Positions 7,880 through 16,800 of a stretch of DNA of 64,000 nucleotides are shown piece by piece. Source of the DNA: Dethiosulfovibrio salsuginis (GTDB taxonomy: Bacteria; Synergistota; Synergistia; Synergistales; Dethiosulfovibrionaceae); NCBI RefSeq assembly GCF_900177735.1, contig NZ_FXBB01000002.1, forward strand, positions 62,001 to 126,000, written 5' to 3'. A program made the position numbers and the translations under genes. A model generated the notes under the pieces. That model did no database searches and was not told the origin of the DNA. It was given only the letters and a program-made list of their open reading frames with translations. Numbering within the stretch: position 1 is the first letter of the stretch; every line of letters starts with the position of its first letter.

Positions 7880-9085
7880 TTACAGCTTGGACCCTATCAG
7901 CTTTCCCAACCTCTCGGTTCCGAGGCGGATATTATCCTCGGTTACACCTCCGAAGCTTATCCTCATGCAGTCGCTTCCCATTCCGTTGCCCTCTATGAAG
8001 AAACCCTCTCCAGCCACGTAGGCGACCTTTACGTCCGGGTTCGACGTGGCCTCCACGAGCAGGTCGGTGGTGTTGATCCCCCCTGGGATCTCAGCCCAGG
8101 TGAAAAGGCCTCCGTCGGGGAAGGTCCTCTTGGTTCCCTCGGGGAAGAATTTGTCTATACACTCTATCATCACGTCCCGCCTATGGCGGTAGAGCTCGCA
8201 CATCGCCCTGTGGTGCTCGGGATAGTGGCCCCTCTTGAAGAACTCGGCGCAGACGACCTGGGGAAGCATAGAGGTGTGGGAGTTGGTCGCCGATTTGGCA
8301 TCTATTATCTTGGCGGTTATCTCCGGCTTCGCCAGGACGTAACCGAGCCTGCTGCCAGGGGAGAATATCTTCGAGAAGCTGTTGGCCAACACAGTGTGTC
8401 CCGTCTCGTCAAAGGACTTTATCGGCGGCAGGTCCGTCCCACTGTAGCGGATGTCCCGGTAGGGATCGTCCTCCAAGATTATGACGTCGTGCTCGCTCCC
8501 CAGCTGGGCTATTTTTTTTCGTCTCTCCAGGGAGAGGGTTCTGCCCGTGGGGTTTTGGAAAGTGGGGATGACGTATACCATCTTGGGGCGATATTTCAGT
8601 ATCTTGGCCTCCAGATCGTCGGTCACCATTCCGTCGTCGTCCATGGCGACGCTGACGCACCGGGCCTGGAACATCTCGAAGATCTCCACCGACTGGACGA
8701 ATGTGGGCGACTCCACAAGTATGACGTCCCCTGGCTCGATGTAGAGCTGGCAGAGGAGGTTCATGCCCTCCAGGCCTCCGGTGGTTATTACCACCTCGTC
8801 GGGATTGGCCGAGACTCCCTTAGGGGTCAACAGGTGTTCGACGACCACCTCTCTGAGGTCCGCCAGTCCTGGCACAGGGCCGTACTGCAACGACTCTATA
8901 CCCCTTTTCTCCCTGGTCATGACGTCGTTCACTATTTCCCGAACCAGCTCAACCGGAAGGGCTTCCTTCGCCGGGGCCCCTCCTCCGAAGGAGATTATCC
9001 CAGGATCGTTCATGGCCCCGAAGAGATTCCTTATTATCGCCGCAGATTTAGCCATCTGGGCCATACGGCCCGCAAACTCTGGCAT
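7880..9085 (-). CDS. PLP-dependent aminotransferase class I/II (2-aminoadipate/LysN-type)
   Basis: A 401-residue fold-type I PLP enzyme, standalone (no GntR domain). The N-terminus (ISFGGGAPAKEALP, QYGPVPGLADLRE) matches the MocR/LysN/ARO8 group. Other visible motifs are the substrate region FQNPTGRTLS, the Asp ligand in ILEDDPYRDI and the PLP lysine in SFSKIFSPGSRLGY (around residue 235). It probably transaminates aromatic, branched-chain or aminoadipate-like amino acids, consistent with amino-acid fermentation; the exact substrate is not readable. The ATG has GAGGTG upstream. It is monocistronic, with its own terminator, and divergent from the hydrogenase operon. Confidence 0.9.
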   Translation of the reverse strand: MPEFAGRMAQMAKSAAIIRNLFGAMNDPGIISFGGGAPAKEALPVELVREIVNDVMTREKRGIESLQYGPVPGLADLREVVVEHLLTPKGVSANPDEVVITTGGLEGMNLLCQLYIEPGDVILVESPTFVQSVEIFEMFQARCVSVAMDDDGMVTDDLEAKILKYRPKMVYVIPTFQNPTGRTLSLERRKKIAQLGSEHDVIILEDDPYRDIRYSGTDLPPIKSFDETGHTVLANSFSKIFSPGSRLGYVLAKPEITAKIIDAKSATNSHTSMLPQVVCAEFFKRGHYPEHHRAMCELYRHRRDVMIECIDKFFPEGTKRTFPDGGLFTWAEIPGGINTTDLLVEATSNPDVKVAYVAGEGFFIEGNGMGSDCMRISFGGVTEDNIRLGTERLGKLIGSKL

Positions 9086-9291
9086 GGTAACACCTCTTTT
9101 CCAGGATTTCGGGCCATTATACAGCCTACGAGCGAAAATGGCCCCTTCTAAACCACTTTTAGAGCTTTCAAGGCGGTCACCGCAAGAGCTCGAGAATAAA
9201 GTTTTATAAACATAACTCTTTGTCGCTCTTGCTCAAAAAAACCTCTCATCTGACTCATCCCAAAATATACAAAGTATTTCCCTTTTCCCGT

Positions 9292-9340
9292 TTGTTTCCA
9301 GGCCGTTCTGGTGTTATCATTGGTACAGCATTGGTTATGC
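9292..9340 (+). promoter_or_regulatory. Candidate hnd operon promoter and repeat
   Basis: This is the most promoter-like part of the 307-base gap between the aminotransferase and hndA. TTGTTT (9292-9297) and TATCAT (9315-9320) are 17 bases apart, and CCAG-N6-CTGG lies in the spacer. An imperfect tandem repeat, ATTGGTACAGC/ATTGGTTATGC (9319-9340), follows the -10, and a CCAAT mirror lies further on. Rest of the gap: AT-rich sequence, nothing else recognised. Confidence 0.35.
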
Positions 9341-9392
9341 TATTCCAATCACATAGTCCGGTTTTCCACGAACACGGAAGGGGAGGAACTAC

Positions 9393-9875
9393 ATGGACAG
9401 TTGCACGTGTTGCACCAACAAGGGGTACGATGATCTCGGGGCGTTCATCGATGCCCTGCCGAGCAAGAAGGGGGAGCTTATAACCGTTCTCCACCAAGCT
9501 CAGTCGATCTTCGGCTACCTGCCTAGAGAGGTCCAGGAATTCATCGCAGAGAAGCTGGACCTGCCTCTGGCCAAGGTATACGGCGTCGTCAAGTTTTACT
9601 CGTTTTTCACCATGACACCTAAGGGCAAGCACCCTATCTCGGTGTGCATGGGAACCGCCTGTTACGTAAGAGGGGCGGAGGATGTGGTCCACGAGCTATC
9701 CCGCCAGCTTGGCATTCCGGTCGGAGGGGTCACTGAGGACGGAAAATTCTCCTTGGACACCCTGCGTTGCGTGGGAGCCTGCGGCCTCGCTCCGGTGGTA
9801 ATCATCGGAGAGAAGGTCTACGGACGGGTCGACGCCAAGAAAGTGGCTGGAATACTGGCGGAGTACGCCGAGTAG
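9393..9875 (+). CDS. hndA: NADP-reducing hydrogenase subunit HndA (NuoE-like 2Fe-2S protein)
   Basis: A thioredoxin-like [2Fe-2S] subunit of the NuoE/HndA family, 160 residues. The cluster Cys are in SVCMGTACYV and LRCVGACGLAPVV, with the usual spacing of two pairs. An N-terminal helical bundle contains LPREVQEFIAEKL. It is the first gene of hndABCD; GGGGAGG precedes the ATG. In the soluble multimeric [FeFe] hydrogenases this subunit belongs to the flavin module that exchanges electrons with NAD(P)H. An extra Cys-rich start (DSCTCC) is unusual for the family. Confidence 0.93.
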   Translation: MDSCTCCTNKGYDDLGAFIDALPSKKGELITVLHQAQSIFGYLPREVQEFIAEKLDLPLAKVYGVVKFYSFFTMTPKGKHPISVCMGTACYVRGAEDVVHELSRQLGIPVGGVTEDGKFSLDTLRCVGACGLAPVVIIGEKVYGRVDAKKVAGILAEYAE

Positions 9876-9888
9876 AGGGGGTTCGGTC

Positions 9889-10287
9889 ATGACAAACATC
9901 AAATCTCTGGACGAGCTTAAGAAGTTAAGGGATCAGAAAAGGGCTGCCACCGATCTCAGGGAAAAGGGTCAGAACATCGAAGACCTCATCGAGATCAAGG
10001 TGAGCATGGGAACCTGCGGCATAGTCGCAGGGGCCAGGGAGACCCTTTCCTCCATGATGGAGATGGCGAGAGACAAAGGCCTTGATAACGTGGTCTTCAC
10101 CCAGACCGGCTGCATGGGCTACTGCCACAGCGAGCCCACGGTGGAGATAACCCGTCCTGGACAGGACCCTGTGGTCTTCGGAAACGTCGCCGGGGAGCGA
10201 GTAGCCGAGATAGTCGAAAAATACATCCTCAACGGAGAGCTTGTGGACGGGATAATTCCGACCGCCTACAAGACCATCCACGAGTAA
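9889..10287 (+). CDS. hndB: HndB-like (2Fe-2S) thioredoxin-fold ferredoxin subunit
   Basis: A 132-residue protein with an N-terminal helical segment followed by a thioredoxin-like 2Fe-2S domain. The Cys are in VSMGTCGIVAGA and TQTGCMGYCHSEP. This matches HndB of the four-subunit Hnd hydrogenase, which passes electrons between the flavin subunit and the catalytic subunit. The gene begins 13 bases after hndA and has GGGGG upstream of its ATG. The same domain recurs at the N-terminus of the next protein, so the operon carries three thioredoxin-like ferredoxin modules. Confidence 0.9.
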   Translation: MTNIKSLDELKKLRDQKRAATDLREKGQNIEDLIEIKVSMGTCGIVAGARETLSSMMEMARDKGLDNVVFTQTGCMGYCHSEPTVEITRPGQDPVVFGNVAGERVAEIVEKYILNGELVDGIIPTAYKTIHE

Positions 10288-10311
10288 GCCAGGTTGAGGG
10301 GGAGTTTTTCG

Positions 10312-12108
10312 ATGAGCAACGTAAAAATGCACGTGTTGGTCTGTGGTGGAACTGGCTGTCTTTCCTCAAGAAGTCAGGAGATCATAGATAACTTCAAGAA
10401 GTGCCTCGCCGAGCGTAGGTTGGACCAGGAGATCAAGGTGATCACCTCCGGCTGTTTCGGCTTCTGCGAGAAAGGACCTATCGTCAAGATAGCCCCGGAC
10501 AACACCTTCTACGTCAGCGTCACCCCGGAGGACGTGGAGGAGATCGTCGAGGAGCACATAGTCAAGGGACGTAAGGTCTACAGGCTTCTCTTCACCGATC
10601 CTAACACCGCAGAGCATGTCTCTGACTCGAAGCACATGGACTTCTACAAGAAGCAGATGAGGATAGCCCTCAGAAACTGCGGCTTTATCGATCCTGAGAA
10701 CATAGACGAATACATCGCCCAGGACGGATACTTGGCTCTAGGCAACATCCTTGAGTCCATGACCCCAGCAGAGGTCATCGATGTCATGAAAAAGTCGGGC
10801 CTCAGAGGCCGTGGGGGCGGCGGCTTCCCCACAGGGCTCAAGTGGGAGTTCGCGTCAAAGTTCCACTCCGACGACGGCAAGTACGTCATATGCAACGCCG
10901 ACGAGGGAGACCCGGGCGCTTTCATGGACCGGTCCATCCTCGAGGGAGACCCTCACTCCATAGTTGAGGCCATGACCATCTGTGGTTACGCCATAGGGGC
11001 CAACAATGGCCTTGTCTACATCCGCGCCGAGTATCCTCTGGCGGTCAAGAGGCTTCGCAGAGCCATAGAGGATGCCAGAAATAGCGGCCTTCTTGGAGAT
11101 AATATCCTGGGAAGCGGCTTCTCCTTCGACATAGACATCCGCTACGGGGCGGGAGCCTTCGTCTGCGGCGAGGAGACGGCACTGATCCACTCCATGGAGG
11201 GAGAGAGAGGCGAGCCGACGAGCAAGCCGCCCTTCCCAGCGGAGAAGGGGTTCTGGGGCAAGCCCTCCAACGTCAACAACGTCGAGACCTTCGCCAACGT
11301 TCCAGCCATATTCCTTAAGGGAGCGGACTGGTTCTCCTCTATAGGCAGCGAGAAGAGCAAGGGAACCAAGGTCTTCGCCCTGGCGGGCAAGGTAAACAAC
11401 GTCGGCCTGGTGGAGGTCCCCATGGGAACCACACTCAGAGAGGTTATCTTCGAGATAGGCGGAGGTATCAGAGACGGCAGGAAGTTTAAAGCCGTCCAGA
11501 CCGGTGGCCCCTCCGGCGGATGTCTCACCGAGAAGGACCTGGACACCCCCATAGACTTCGACAACCTCCTGGCCGCTGGATCGATGATGGGCTCGGGCGG
11601 TATGATCGTCGTCGACGACACCGACTGTATGCCAGCGGTGGCAAAGTTCTACCTTGAGTTCACCGTCGAGGAGTCCTGCGGCAAGTGCACCCCCTGCCGG
11701 GTGGGCAACAAGAGGCTCCACGAGATACTGGAGAAGATCACCGACGGCAAGGGCACCATGGAGGACCTCAAGACCTTGAAGGACCTGTCCAACGTAATAA
11801 AGGACACCTCCCTCTGCGGACTGGGACAGACCGCTCCTAACCCGGTGCTGTCCACCCTTAACAGCTTCTGGGACGAGTACGTGGCCCACGTCAAGGACCA
11901 CAAGTGCCCTGCGGGAAGGTGCAAAAAGCTGCTCTCCTTCACCATAGATCCCAGCAAGTGCATAGGCTGCACCATGTGCGCCAAGATATGTCCCGCCGGA
12001 GCCATCTCGGGATCGGTGAAGAAGCCTCACGTCATCGATCAGGAAAAATGCGTCAAGTGCGGTGCCTGTGTGGACACCTGCAAGTTCGGCGCAATTTTAA
12101 AGGGATAA
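10312..12108 (+). CDS. hndC: NAD(P)H-oxidising flavoprotein subunit HndC (NuoF-like)
   Basis: Flavin subunit of the hydrogenase. An N-terminal thioredoxin-like 2Fe-2S domain (VCGGTGC, SGCFGFCEKGP) is followed by the NuoF core with the FMN/NADH glycine-rich stretch LRGRGGGGFPTGLKW, CNADEGDPGAF and the 4Fe-4S motif ESCGKCTPCR. The C-terminus carries two [4Fe-4S] ferredoxin motifs (CIGCTMCAKICP, CVKCGACVDTC). I start at ATG 10312 because GAGGGGGA lies about 8 bases upstream; a TTG six codons earlier has no such site. All parts expected of a bifurcating HydB/HndC are present: FMN site, NAD(P) site and multiple clusters. Confidence 0.94.
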   Translation: MSNVKMHVLVCGGTGCLSSRSQEIIDNFKKCLAERRLDQEIKVITSGCFGFCEKGPIVKIAPDNTFYVSVTPEDVEEIVEEHIVKGRKVYRLLFTDPNTAEHVSDSKHMDFYKKQMRIALRNCGFIDPENIDEYIAQDGYLALGNILESMTPAEVIDVMKKSGLRGRGGGGFPTGLKWEFASKFHSDDGKYVICNADEGDPGAFMDRSILEGDPHSIVEAMTICGYAIGANNGLVYIRAEYPLAVKRLRRAIEDARNSGLLGDNILGSGFSFDIDIRYGAGAFVCGEETALIHSMEGERGEPTSKPPFPAEKGFWGKPSNVNNVETFANVPAIFLKGADWFSSIGSEKSKGTKVFALAGKVNNVGLVEVPMGTTLREVIFEIGGGIRDGRKFKAVQTGGPSGGCLTEKDLDTPIDFDNLLAAGSMMGSGGMIVVDDTDCMPAVAKFYLEFTVEESCGKCTPCRVGNKRLHEILEKITDGKGTMEDLKTLKDLSNVIKDTSLCGLGQTAPNPVLSTLNSFWDEYVAHVKDHKCPAGRCKKLLSFTIDPSKCIGCTMCAKICPAGAISGSVKKPHVIDQEKCVKCGACVDTCKFGAILKG

Positions 12109-12126
12109 CCGGAGGGAGTGACCAAT

Positions 12127-13893
12127 ATGAGCAAGATGATAGACCTGACCATCGACGGCAGGCCTGTATCGGTTCCCGAAGGGAGCACCATACTGGACGC
12201 CGCCAAGAAACTGGACATAAATATCCCAACCCTGTGTCACCTCGACCTGGAGGGGACCCCTATGGTCAACAAAGCGGCCTCCTGCCGTATCTGCGTGGTG
12301 GAGGTAGAGGGACGACGCAACCTGGCTCCATCCTGTGCTACTCCGGCCACCAACGGCATGGTCATAAAGACCAACACCATCAGGGTCCTGAACGCCAGAA
12401 AGACCGTAATGGAGCTTCTGCTCTCGGATCACCCGAAAGACTGCCTGGTATGCGCCAAGAGCGGCAACTGCGAGCTACAGGACCTGGCGGAGAAGTTTGG
12501 CCTCAGGGAGAATCGCTTCGAGCACGGGGCCCAGAGCACCTACGTCAAAGACGTATCCCCGGCGATCGAGAGGGACATGAACAAGTGCATCATGTGCCGC
12601 CGCTGCGAGACCATGTGCAACGAGGTTCAGACAGTAGGGGCCTTATCGGGAATAAACAGAGGATTCGACGCGGTGGTATCGCCGGCCTTCGAGATGCCTC
12701 TCGACGAGTCGGTCTGCACCTTCTGCGGTCAGTGTGTGGCGGTATGCCCCACCGGAGCGTTGGTGGAGAGGGACTACACCTGGAAGGTCATAGAGGCCCT
12801 TGCGGATCCCGATAAGGTAGTGGTGGTACAGACCGCTCCCGCCGTCCGTGCGGCATTAGGCGAGGAGTTCGGCTACGAACCGGGGACCTTGGTCACCGGC
12901 AAGATGGCCGCAGCACTGAGGACCTTGGGATTTGACCACGTCTTCGACACCGACTTCGCCGCCGACCTCACCATAATGGAGGAGGCCAGCGAGTTCTTAG
13001 ACCGTCTCACCAGACACCTGGAGGGAGACACGTCGGTCAAGCTGCCTATACTGACCTCCTGTTGCCCCGCCTGGGTCAAGTTCTTCGAGCATCAGTATCC
13101 CGATCTCATGGACGTGCCCTCCACGGCGAAGTCGCCTCAGCAGATGTTCGGTGCGATAGCCAAGAGCTTCTACGCCGAGAAACTGGGAATCCCCAGGGAC
13201 AAGATGGTCGTCGTATCCATCATGCCCTGCCTGGCCAAAAAATACGAGTGCGCCAGAGAGGAGTTCTCCGTCGACGGCAACCCCGACGTGGACCTGTCCA
13301 TCACCACCAGAGAGCTGGCCCACATGATAAAGCAGGCCAACATCGACTTCAGAAACCTGCCCGACGAGGACTTCGACGATCCGATGGGAGCTTCCACAGG
13401 AGCGGCGGTCATCTTCGGCACCACAGGAGGAGTCATAGAGGCGGCGGTCCGCTCGGCGGCCGAGTGGGCAACCGGTCAGGAGCTGGACAAAGTCGACTTC
13501 GAGTCTCTCAGGGGACTTGATGGATGCCGTGAGGCCAAGATCCCGGTGGGGGACCTGGTCCTTCACATAGGCATAGCCCACGGCCTGGGCAACGCCAGAC
13601 GACTTCTGGACGCCGTGAGAAACAACGAGGTCGAGCCGTTCCACGCCATAGAGATCATGGCCTGTCCCGGCGGTTGCGTCGGCGGAGGGGGCCAGCCCTA
13701 TCACCACGGACACATGGAGATAGTCGCCAAGAGGGCCCAGGCTCTCTACCGAGAGGACGAGGGCAAGCCCATCCGCAAGTCCCACGAGAACCCCTCGATC
13801 AAGGCCCTTTACGAGGAGTATCTGGGTAAGCCTCTAGGCGAGAAGGCACACCACCTTCTTCACACCCACTACTTCAAACGGCACAAGATCTGA
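12127..13893 (+). CDS. hndD: [FeFe] hydrogenase catalytic subunit (HndD/HydA)
   Basis: Catalytic subunit that reduces protons or oxidises H2. Modules in order: N-terminal 2Fe-2S plant-type ferredoxin domain (Cys around 37-70), the His-Cys 4Fe-4S site with CLVCAKSGNCEL, two [4Fe-4S] motifs (CIMCRRCETMC, CTFCGQCVAVC) and the H-cluster domain. The three signatures are complete: L1 TSCCPAW, L2 MPCLAKKYE, L3 MACPGGCVGGGGQP; the proton-transfer Cys of L1 is kept, so it is a working group A enzyme. A C-terminal helical segment ends ...HTHYFKRHKI, as in small-subunit fusions. GGAGGG 10 bases before ATG 12127 favours it over the GTG three codons earlier. Ends the hndABCD operon. Confidence 0.95.
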   Translation: MSKMIDLTIDGRPVSVPEGSTILDAAKKLDINIPTLCHLDLEGTPMVNKAASCRICVVEVEGRRNLAPSCATPATNGMVIKTNTIRVLNARKTVMELLLSDHPKDCLVCAKSGNCELQDLAEKFGLRENRFEHGAQSTYVKDVSPAIERDMNKCIMCRRCETMCNEVQTVGALSGINRGFDAVVSPAFEMPLDESVCTFCGQCVAVCPTGALVERDYTWKVIEALADPDKVVVVQTAPAVRAALGEEFGYEPGTLVTGKMAAALRTLGFDHVFDTDFAADLTIMEEASEFLDRLTRHLEGDTSVKLPILTSCCPAWVKFFEHQYPDLMDVPSTAKSPQQMFGAIAKSFYAEKLGIPRDKMVVVSIMPCLAKKYECAREEFSVDGNPDVDLSITTRELAHMIKQANIDFRNLPDEDFDDPMGASTGAAVIFGTTGGVIEAAVRSAAEWATGQELDKVDFESLRGLDGCREAKIPVGDLVLHIGIAHGLGNARRLLDAVRNNEVEPFHAIEIMACPGGCVGGGGQPYHHGHMEIVAKRAQALYREDEGKPIRKSHENPSIKALYEEYLGKPLGEKAHHLLHTHYFKRHKI

Positions 13894-13905
13894 TTCGACG
13901 ATGAA

Positions 13906-13940
13906 GGGGGCGGCTCTGAGAGGAGTCGCCCCCTTTTTTT
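13906..13940 (+). terminator. Intrinsic terminator of hndABCD
   Basis: A 10-bp stem (13906-13915 with 13924-13933, one G-U pair), an 8-base loop and seven T's. It separates the hydrogenase operon from the hydrogenase-like sensor, which begins 24 bases later, so the sensor depends on read-through or an unseen promoter. Confidence 0.88.
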
Positions 13941-13963
13941 GTTAGAAAGAGGAGGAGCCTCCC

Positions 13964-15922
13964 TTGTCGGCACAGTTAAGAAGCCCTAGCGAACAATCGG
14001 CGGTAATAGGCATAGATACAGACAGATGCAACAACTGCCACGCCTGCATCGCCGCCTGCCCAGTCAAGTTCTGCAACGACGGAAGCAACGACCACGTCTC
14101 CATAAACCATCAGGCCTGTATAGGCTGTGGAAAGTGTATAGAGGCCTGTCCCCAGGGAGCCAGATACGGAATAGACGACTTCCAGCCCTTTATGGACTCC
14201 ATTAAAAAGGGGGAAAAGGTCCTAGCTATAGTCGCCCCTGCGGTATTCGCCACCTTCGGAGACGACGCCTTAAGGCTTAACGGATGGTTAAAGTCCATCG
14301 GGGTGGACGGAATCTTCGACGTCAGCTTCGGAGCGGAGCTGACGGTGAAAAGCTACGTAGATCACGTCAGGAGGGACAGGCCCAGAACCGTCATAACCCA
14401 GCCCTGTCCCGCCATAGTGTCCTTCGTGGAGATCTATCACCCCGAGCTGATACCGAACCTGGCCCCTGTGGACAGTCCTATGGCCCATACGGTGAAGATG
14501 ATCCAACGGTTCTTTCCCCAGTACAGAGGTCATAAGGTGGCGGCTATATCGCCCTGTCTGGCAAAAAAGCACGAGTTCGATTCCATAGGACTGGTAAACT
14601 ACAACGTCACTTTTAACTCTATAAACTCTTTTCTACAAAAGGCAGGGATCTCCCTTCGCTCGTTTAAGGAAACCGCCTACGACGGCCCCTCGGCGGAGAG
14701 GGCTGTCCTCTTTCCCGCCCCTGGCGGCCTGGTCCAGACCATGGAACGGGAGGTTCCAGGAATAGGCGACAACGCCAGAAAGATAGAGGGGCCCGAGGTG
14801 GTCTACGACTACTTCTCCAGCCTCAGAAGCTCCATAGACTCAGGCGATTCCCCTCTGGTGATAGACTGTCTGAGCTGCACCATGGGATGCAACGGAGGGC
14901 CTGGAACCCCCAGGCTCGATCTGCCTATAGACACCCTTGAGGCCAGAGTACACCGAAGGGCGGAAGCGGCGAAAAAAAGGCACGGAGGTTCCTGGAGACT
15001 GGGGCTAAAAAGGTGGCGATTCAAAAGACAGGTAGATCGCCACTGGGAGAGAGATCTTTACAGGAGGGCCTATTCCGATCGATCTCAGGCCTCAAAGATA
15101 TCCATCCCCGATGAAAACCAGCTCAAACAGGTGTACATCTCTATGGGAAAGAGTTCGGAGAAAGACATCTACGACTGCGGGGCCTGTGGCTACGGTTCCT
15201 GCGAGAAAATGGCGGTAGCCATCTTCAACGGCCTGAACAAGCCGGAAAACTGCCTCCACTACGTGGTACACAGCCTGAACGAGACAAAAACCTTGGTGGA
15301 GCAGGAGAGAGCGGGGGCCGACGCCAGGGCGGAGGAGAAGAGCAAAGAGGCCACGGAGGCCAGAATCAGGATAGAGAGGGACATGGAGAGGAACAGGCTT
15401 CTGGCAGGGGAGGTAGCGGAACATATCCTCACCCTGGAGAGAGGCATAGACCAGGTCTCTGAGATGATGGGGACATTAAGCGAGCTTTTGGCCCAAAATC
15501 AGGAATCGTCGTCGGAGCTGACCATAAAGGCCACCGAGGCGGAGAGGCTACTGGACACCTTCCCGCCGATAATCGGCTCCATAAACGCCACGTCCATCAG
15601 GACCAACCTCCTGGCCCTGAACGCCAACATAGAGGCCGCCCACGCCGGGGAGGCGGGAAAGGGCTTTTCCGTCGTAGCTATTGAGGTTGGAAAGCTGGCG
15701 GAGAAGGTCCACGAGGAGGCGGAGAAGATAACCCCCGCCACCCAGAACGTCCAGAGGATATTCGAGGTGGTCAAGGGACACGTATCAGAGGTCACCGACG
15801 GAATATACCGATCCAACGAGCTGACCCAGAAAACCGAGGAGTCGGTCCAGACCATGAGGGAATCGGCAAAACGGATCACCTCGGAGATATCCCACCTTTA
15901 CAGCGACACCGCCGCCAATTAG
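13964..15922 (+). CDS. Soluble [FeFe]-hydrogenase-like sensor fused to a chemoreceptor signalling domain
   Basis: A 652-residue fusion with no transmembrane segment. It has two 4Fe-4S motifs (Cys 22-32 and 52-62), an H-cluster domain with L1 TQPCPAI (C148), L2 SPCLAKKHE (C198) and L3 [11 protein letters not shown] (C305, C309), and a further 4Fe-4S domain of the PF04060 type (CGACGYGSC and C430). A coiled coil and an MCP-type signalling tip follow ([17 protein letters not shown], about 548-563, then [15 protein letters not shown]). The ligand Cys of L1 is kept but the proton-transfer Cys is Pro, as in sensory (group C, HydS-like) proteins rather than turnover enzymes. Inference: a cytoplasmic H2 or redox receptor feeding CheA. 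Start is TTG with GGAGGAG upstream. No receptor methylation enzymes are nearby. Confidence 0.88.
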   Translation: MSAQLRSPSEQSAVIGIDTDRCNNCHACIAACPVKFCNDGSNDHVSINHQACIGCGKCIEACPQGARYGIDDFQPFMDSIKKGEKVLAIVAPAVFATFGDDALRLNGWLKSIGVDGIFDVSFGAELTVKSYVDHVRRDRPRTVITQPCPAIVSFVEIYHPELIPNLAPVDSPMAHTVKMIQRFFPQYRGHKVAAISPCLAKKHEFDSIGLVNYNVTFNSINSFLQKAGISLRSFKETAYDGPSAERAVLFPAPGGLVQTMEREVPGIGDNARKIEGPEVVYDYFSSLRSSIDSGDSPLVIDCLSCTMGCNGGPGTPRLDLPIDTLEARVHRRAEAAKKRHGGSWRLGLKRWRFKRQVDRHWERDLYRRAYSDRSQASKISIPDENQLKQVYISMGKSSEKDIYDCGACGYGSCEKMAVAIFNGLNKPENCLHYVVHSLNETKTLVEQERAGADARAEEKSKEATEARIRIERDMERNRLLAGEVAEHILTLERGIDQVSEMMGTLSELLAQNQESSSELTIKATEAERLLDTFPPIIGSINATSIRTNLLALNANIEAAHAGEAGKGFSVVAIEVGKLAEKVHEEAEKITPATQNVQRIFEVVKGHVSEVTDGIYRSNELTQKTEESVQTMRESAKRITSEISHLYSDTAAN

Positions 15923-15940
15923 AACCGAAGAGGCAGGCCC
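15923..15940 (+). repeat. 18-bp direct repeat, left copy
   Basis: AACCGAAGAGGCAGGCCC, identical to 21402-21419. The two copies bracket the corrinoid methyltransferase operon. This copy also forms the left arm of the local terminator hairpin. Confidence 0.7.
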
Positions 15941-15954
15941 TGGGGCCTGCCTCT
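15929..15954. terminator. Bidirectional terminator between convergent genes
   Basis: An 11-bp GC-rich stem (AGAGGCAGGCC with its complement) and a short loop lie between the sensor stop and the end of the methyltransferase operon. The plus-strand side has only a short T-rich tail. Confidence 0.7.
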
Positions 15955-15957
15955 TGT

Positions 15958-16800
15958 CTATACTTTTTTCGCTCTAAAGGTCCAAGCTTGGGAGGTTTCC
16001 TTGGGAGTCATGGAGATACAGCTGTGGCAGAACCAGCGAACGCCCTCTTTTCTCAGTTTTTCCAGGTTGTCACCGTATCGCCCTCTACCGGTGTCGATCC
16101 TGTTGACCTCGATGAAGCCCCCCTCCTCGAGGGAAGTGGACAGCCTTCCGCACAGATGTCCCGACCAGTCTCCGGGGATAAGTGTCATGGCCTCCATGAG
16201 CTCCATGATCTCCGGACCTACCAGGTCGGAAAAGACCTTAGGCCCGACGAGGTCCGTCGTGGCGGAGGACTCGGCCAGAGAGATAACCGAGACTCCTCGG
16301 GTCACGGCCTCCTGGGCACAGGCCAGAGAGTAGGCCGATATGGACCTAAGAAGCCCCTGAACCGCATCTCTGTCCTTCCTGATGGCCTTGAACAGTCCCC
16401 TTGGCTCGACCAGGTTCATCATGGTCGTGAAGGGTCCCGTCAGCTTGAAGGCCGTCGATAGCCCCCTATCCCCCAGGATCGACAGAGCCCTCATGACCTC
16501 CCCCATCCTTCCCCTTTGGGGGTCCCACTCCAGCATGGAGACCTCGTCAAGAGAGTTCCAGGGGTTTTCCCTTATGAGAGGGGTGGAGGTGTGATCTCCC
16601 AGCTTGACCTTCGCTCCCAGGGCCTCCGATTCCACGGTGGAGCAAAAGGGAACTGAACAGTAGACGTCGCCTTTAAGCTCCTTTATGGCTATGGCGAGAT
16701 CTGCCATTATCGCCCCATCGGTATGGACCTCCGGGAAGGGGAACCGTGACGCCAGAGGCTCTGGGACCGGTCCCTTGGCGTTTACCGGACAGGCCCTCAT
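15958..16800 (-). CDS. Short UroD/MtaA-family corrinoid methyltransferase
   Basis: A member of the uroporphyrinogen decarboxylase/MtaA/CmuA superfamily, about 280 residues against 340-360 for its two neighbours; the N-terminal part is short. Zn-type ligands are visible as HLCG (around residue 230) and a late CHSC. In this family the bound Zn2+ activates a thiol (coenzyme M in methanogens) or helps remove a methyl group from the corrinoid. The ATG at 16800 forms an ATGA overlap with the reactivator gene upstream, so I prefer it over an ORF start 8 codons earlier. Last gene of the operon. Substrate unknown; it may bind the methyl acceptor rather than the donor. Confidence 0.82.
   Translation of the reverse strand: MRACPVNAKGPVPEPLASRFPFPEVHTDGAIMADLAIAIKELKGDVYCSVPFCSTVESEALGAKVKLGDHTSTPLIRENPWNSLDEVSMLEWDPQRGRMGEVMRALSILGDRGLSTAFKLTGPFTTMMNLVEPRGLFKAIRKDRDAVQGLLRSISAYSLACAQEAVTRGVSVISLAESSATTDLVGPKVFSDLVGPEIMELMEAMTLIPGDWSGHLCGRLSTSLEEGGFIEVNRIDTGRGRYGDNLEKLRKEGVRWFCHSCISMTPKETSQAWTFRAKKV

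Noticed and set aside
7823-9151. Plus-strand 442-residue open frame
   Set aside because: Antisense to the whole aminotransferase gene; no ribosome site, low-complexity composition typical of a shadow frame in GC-rich DNA.
9315-9345. Sigma-54 promoter upstream of hndA
   Set aside because: TTGG and TGGT-like elements are present, but the GG to GC distance is wrong and no GC at -12 is found.
10855-12030. Minus-strand 391-residue open frame
   Set aside because: Lies entirely within hndC in the opposite direction, without motifs or a ribosome site.
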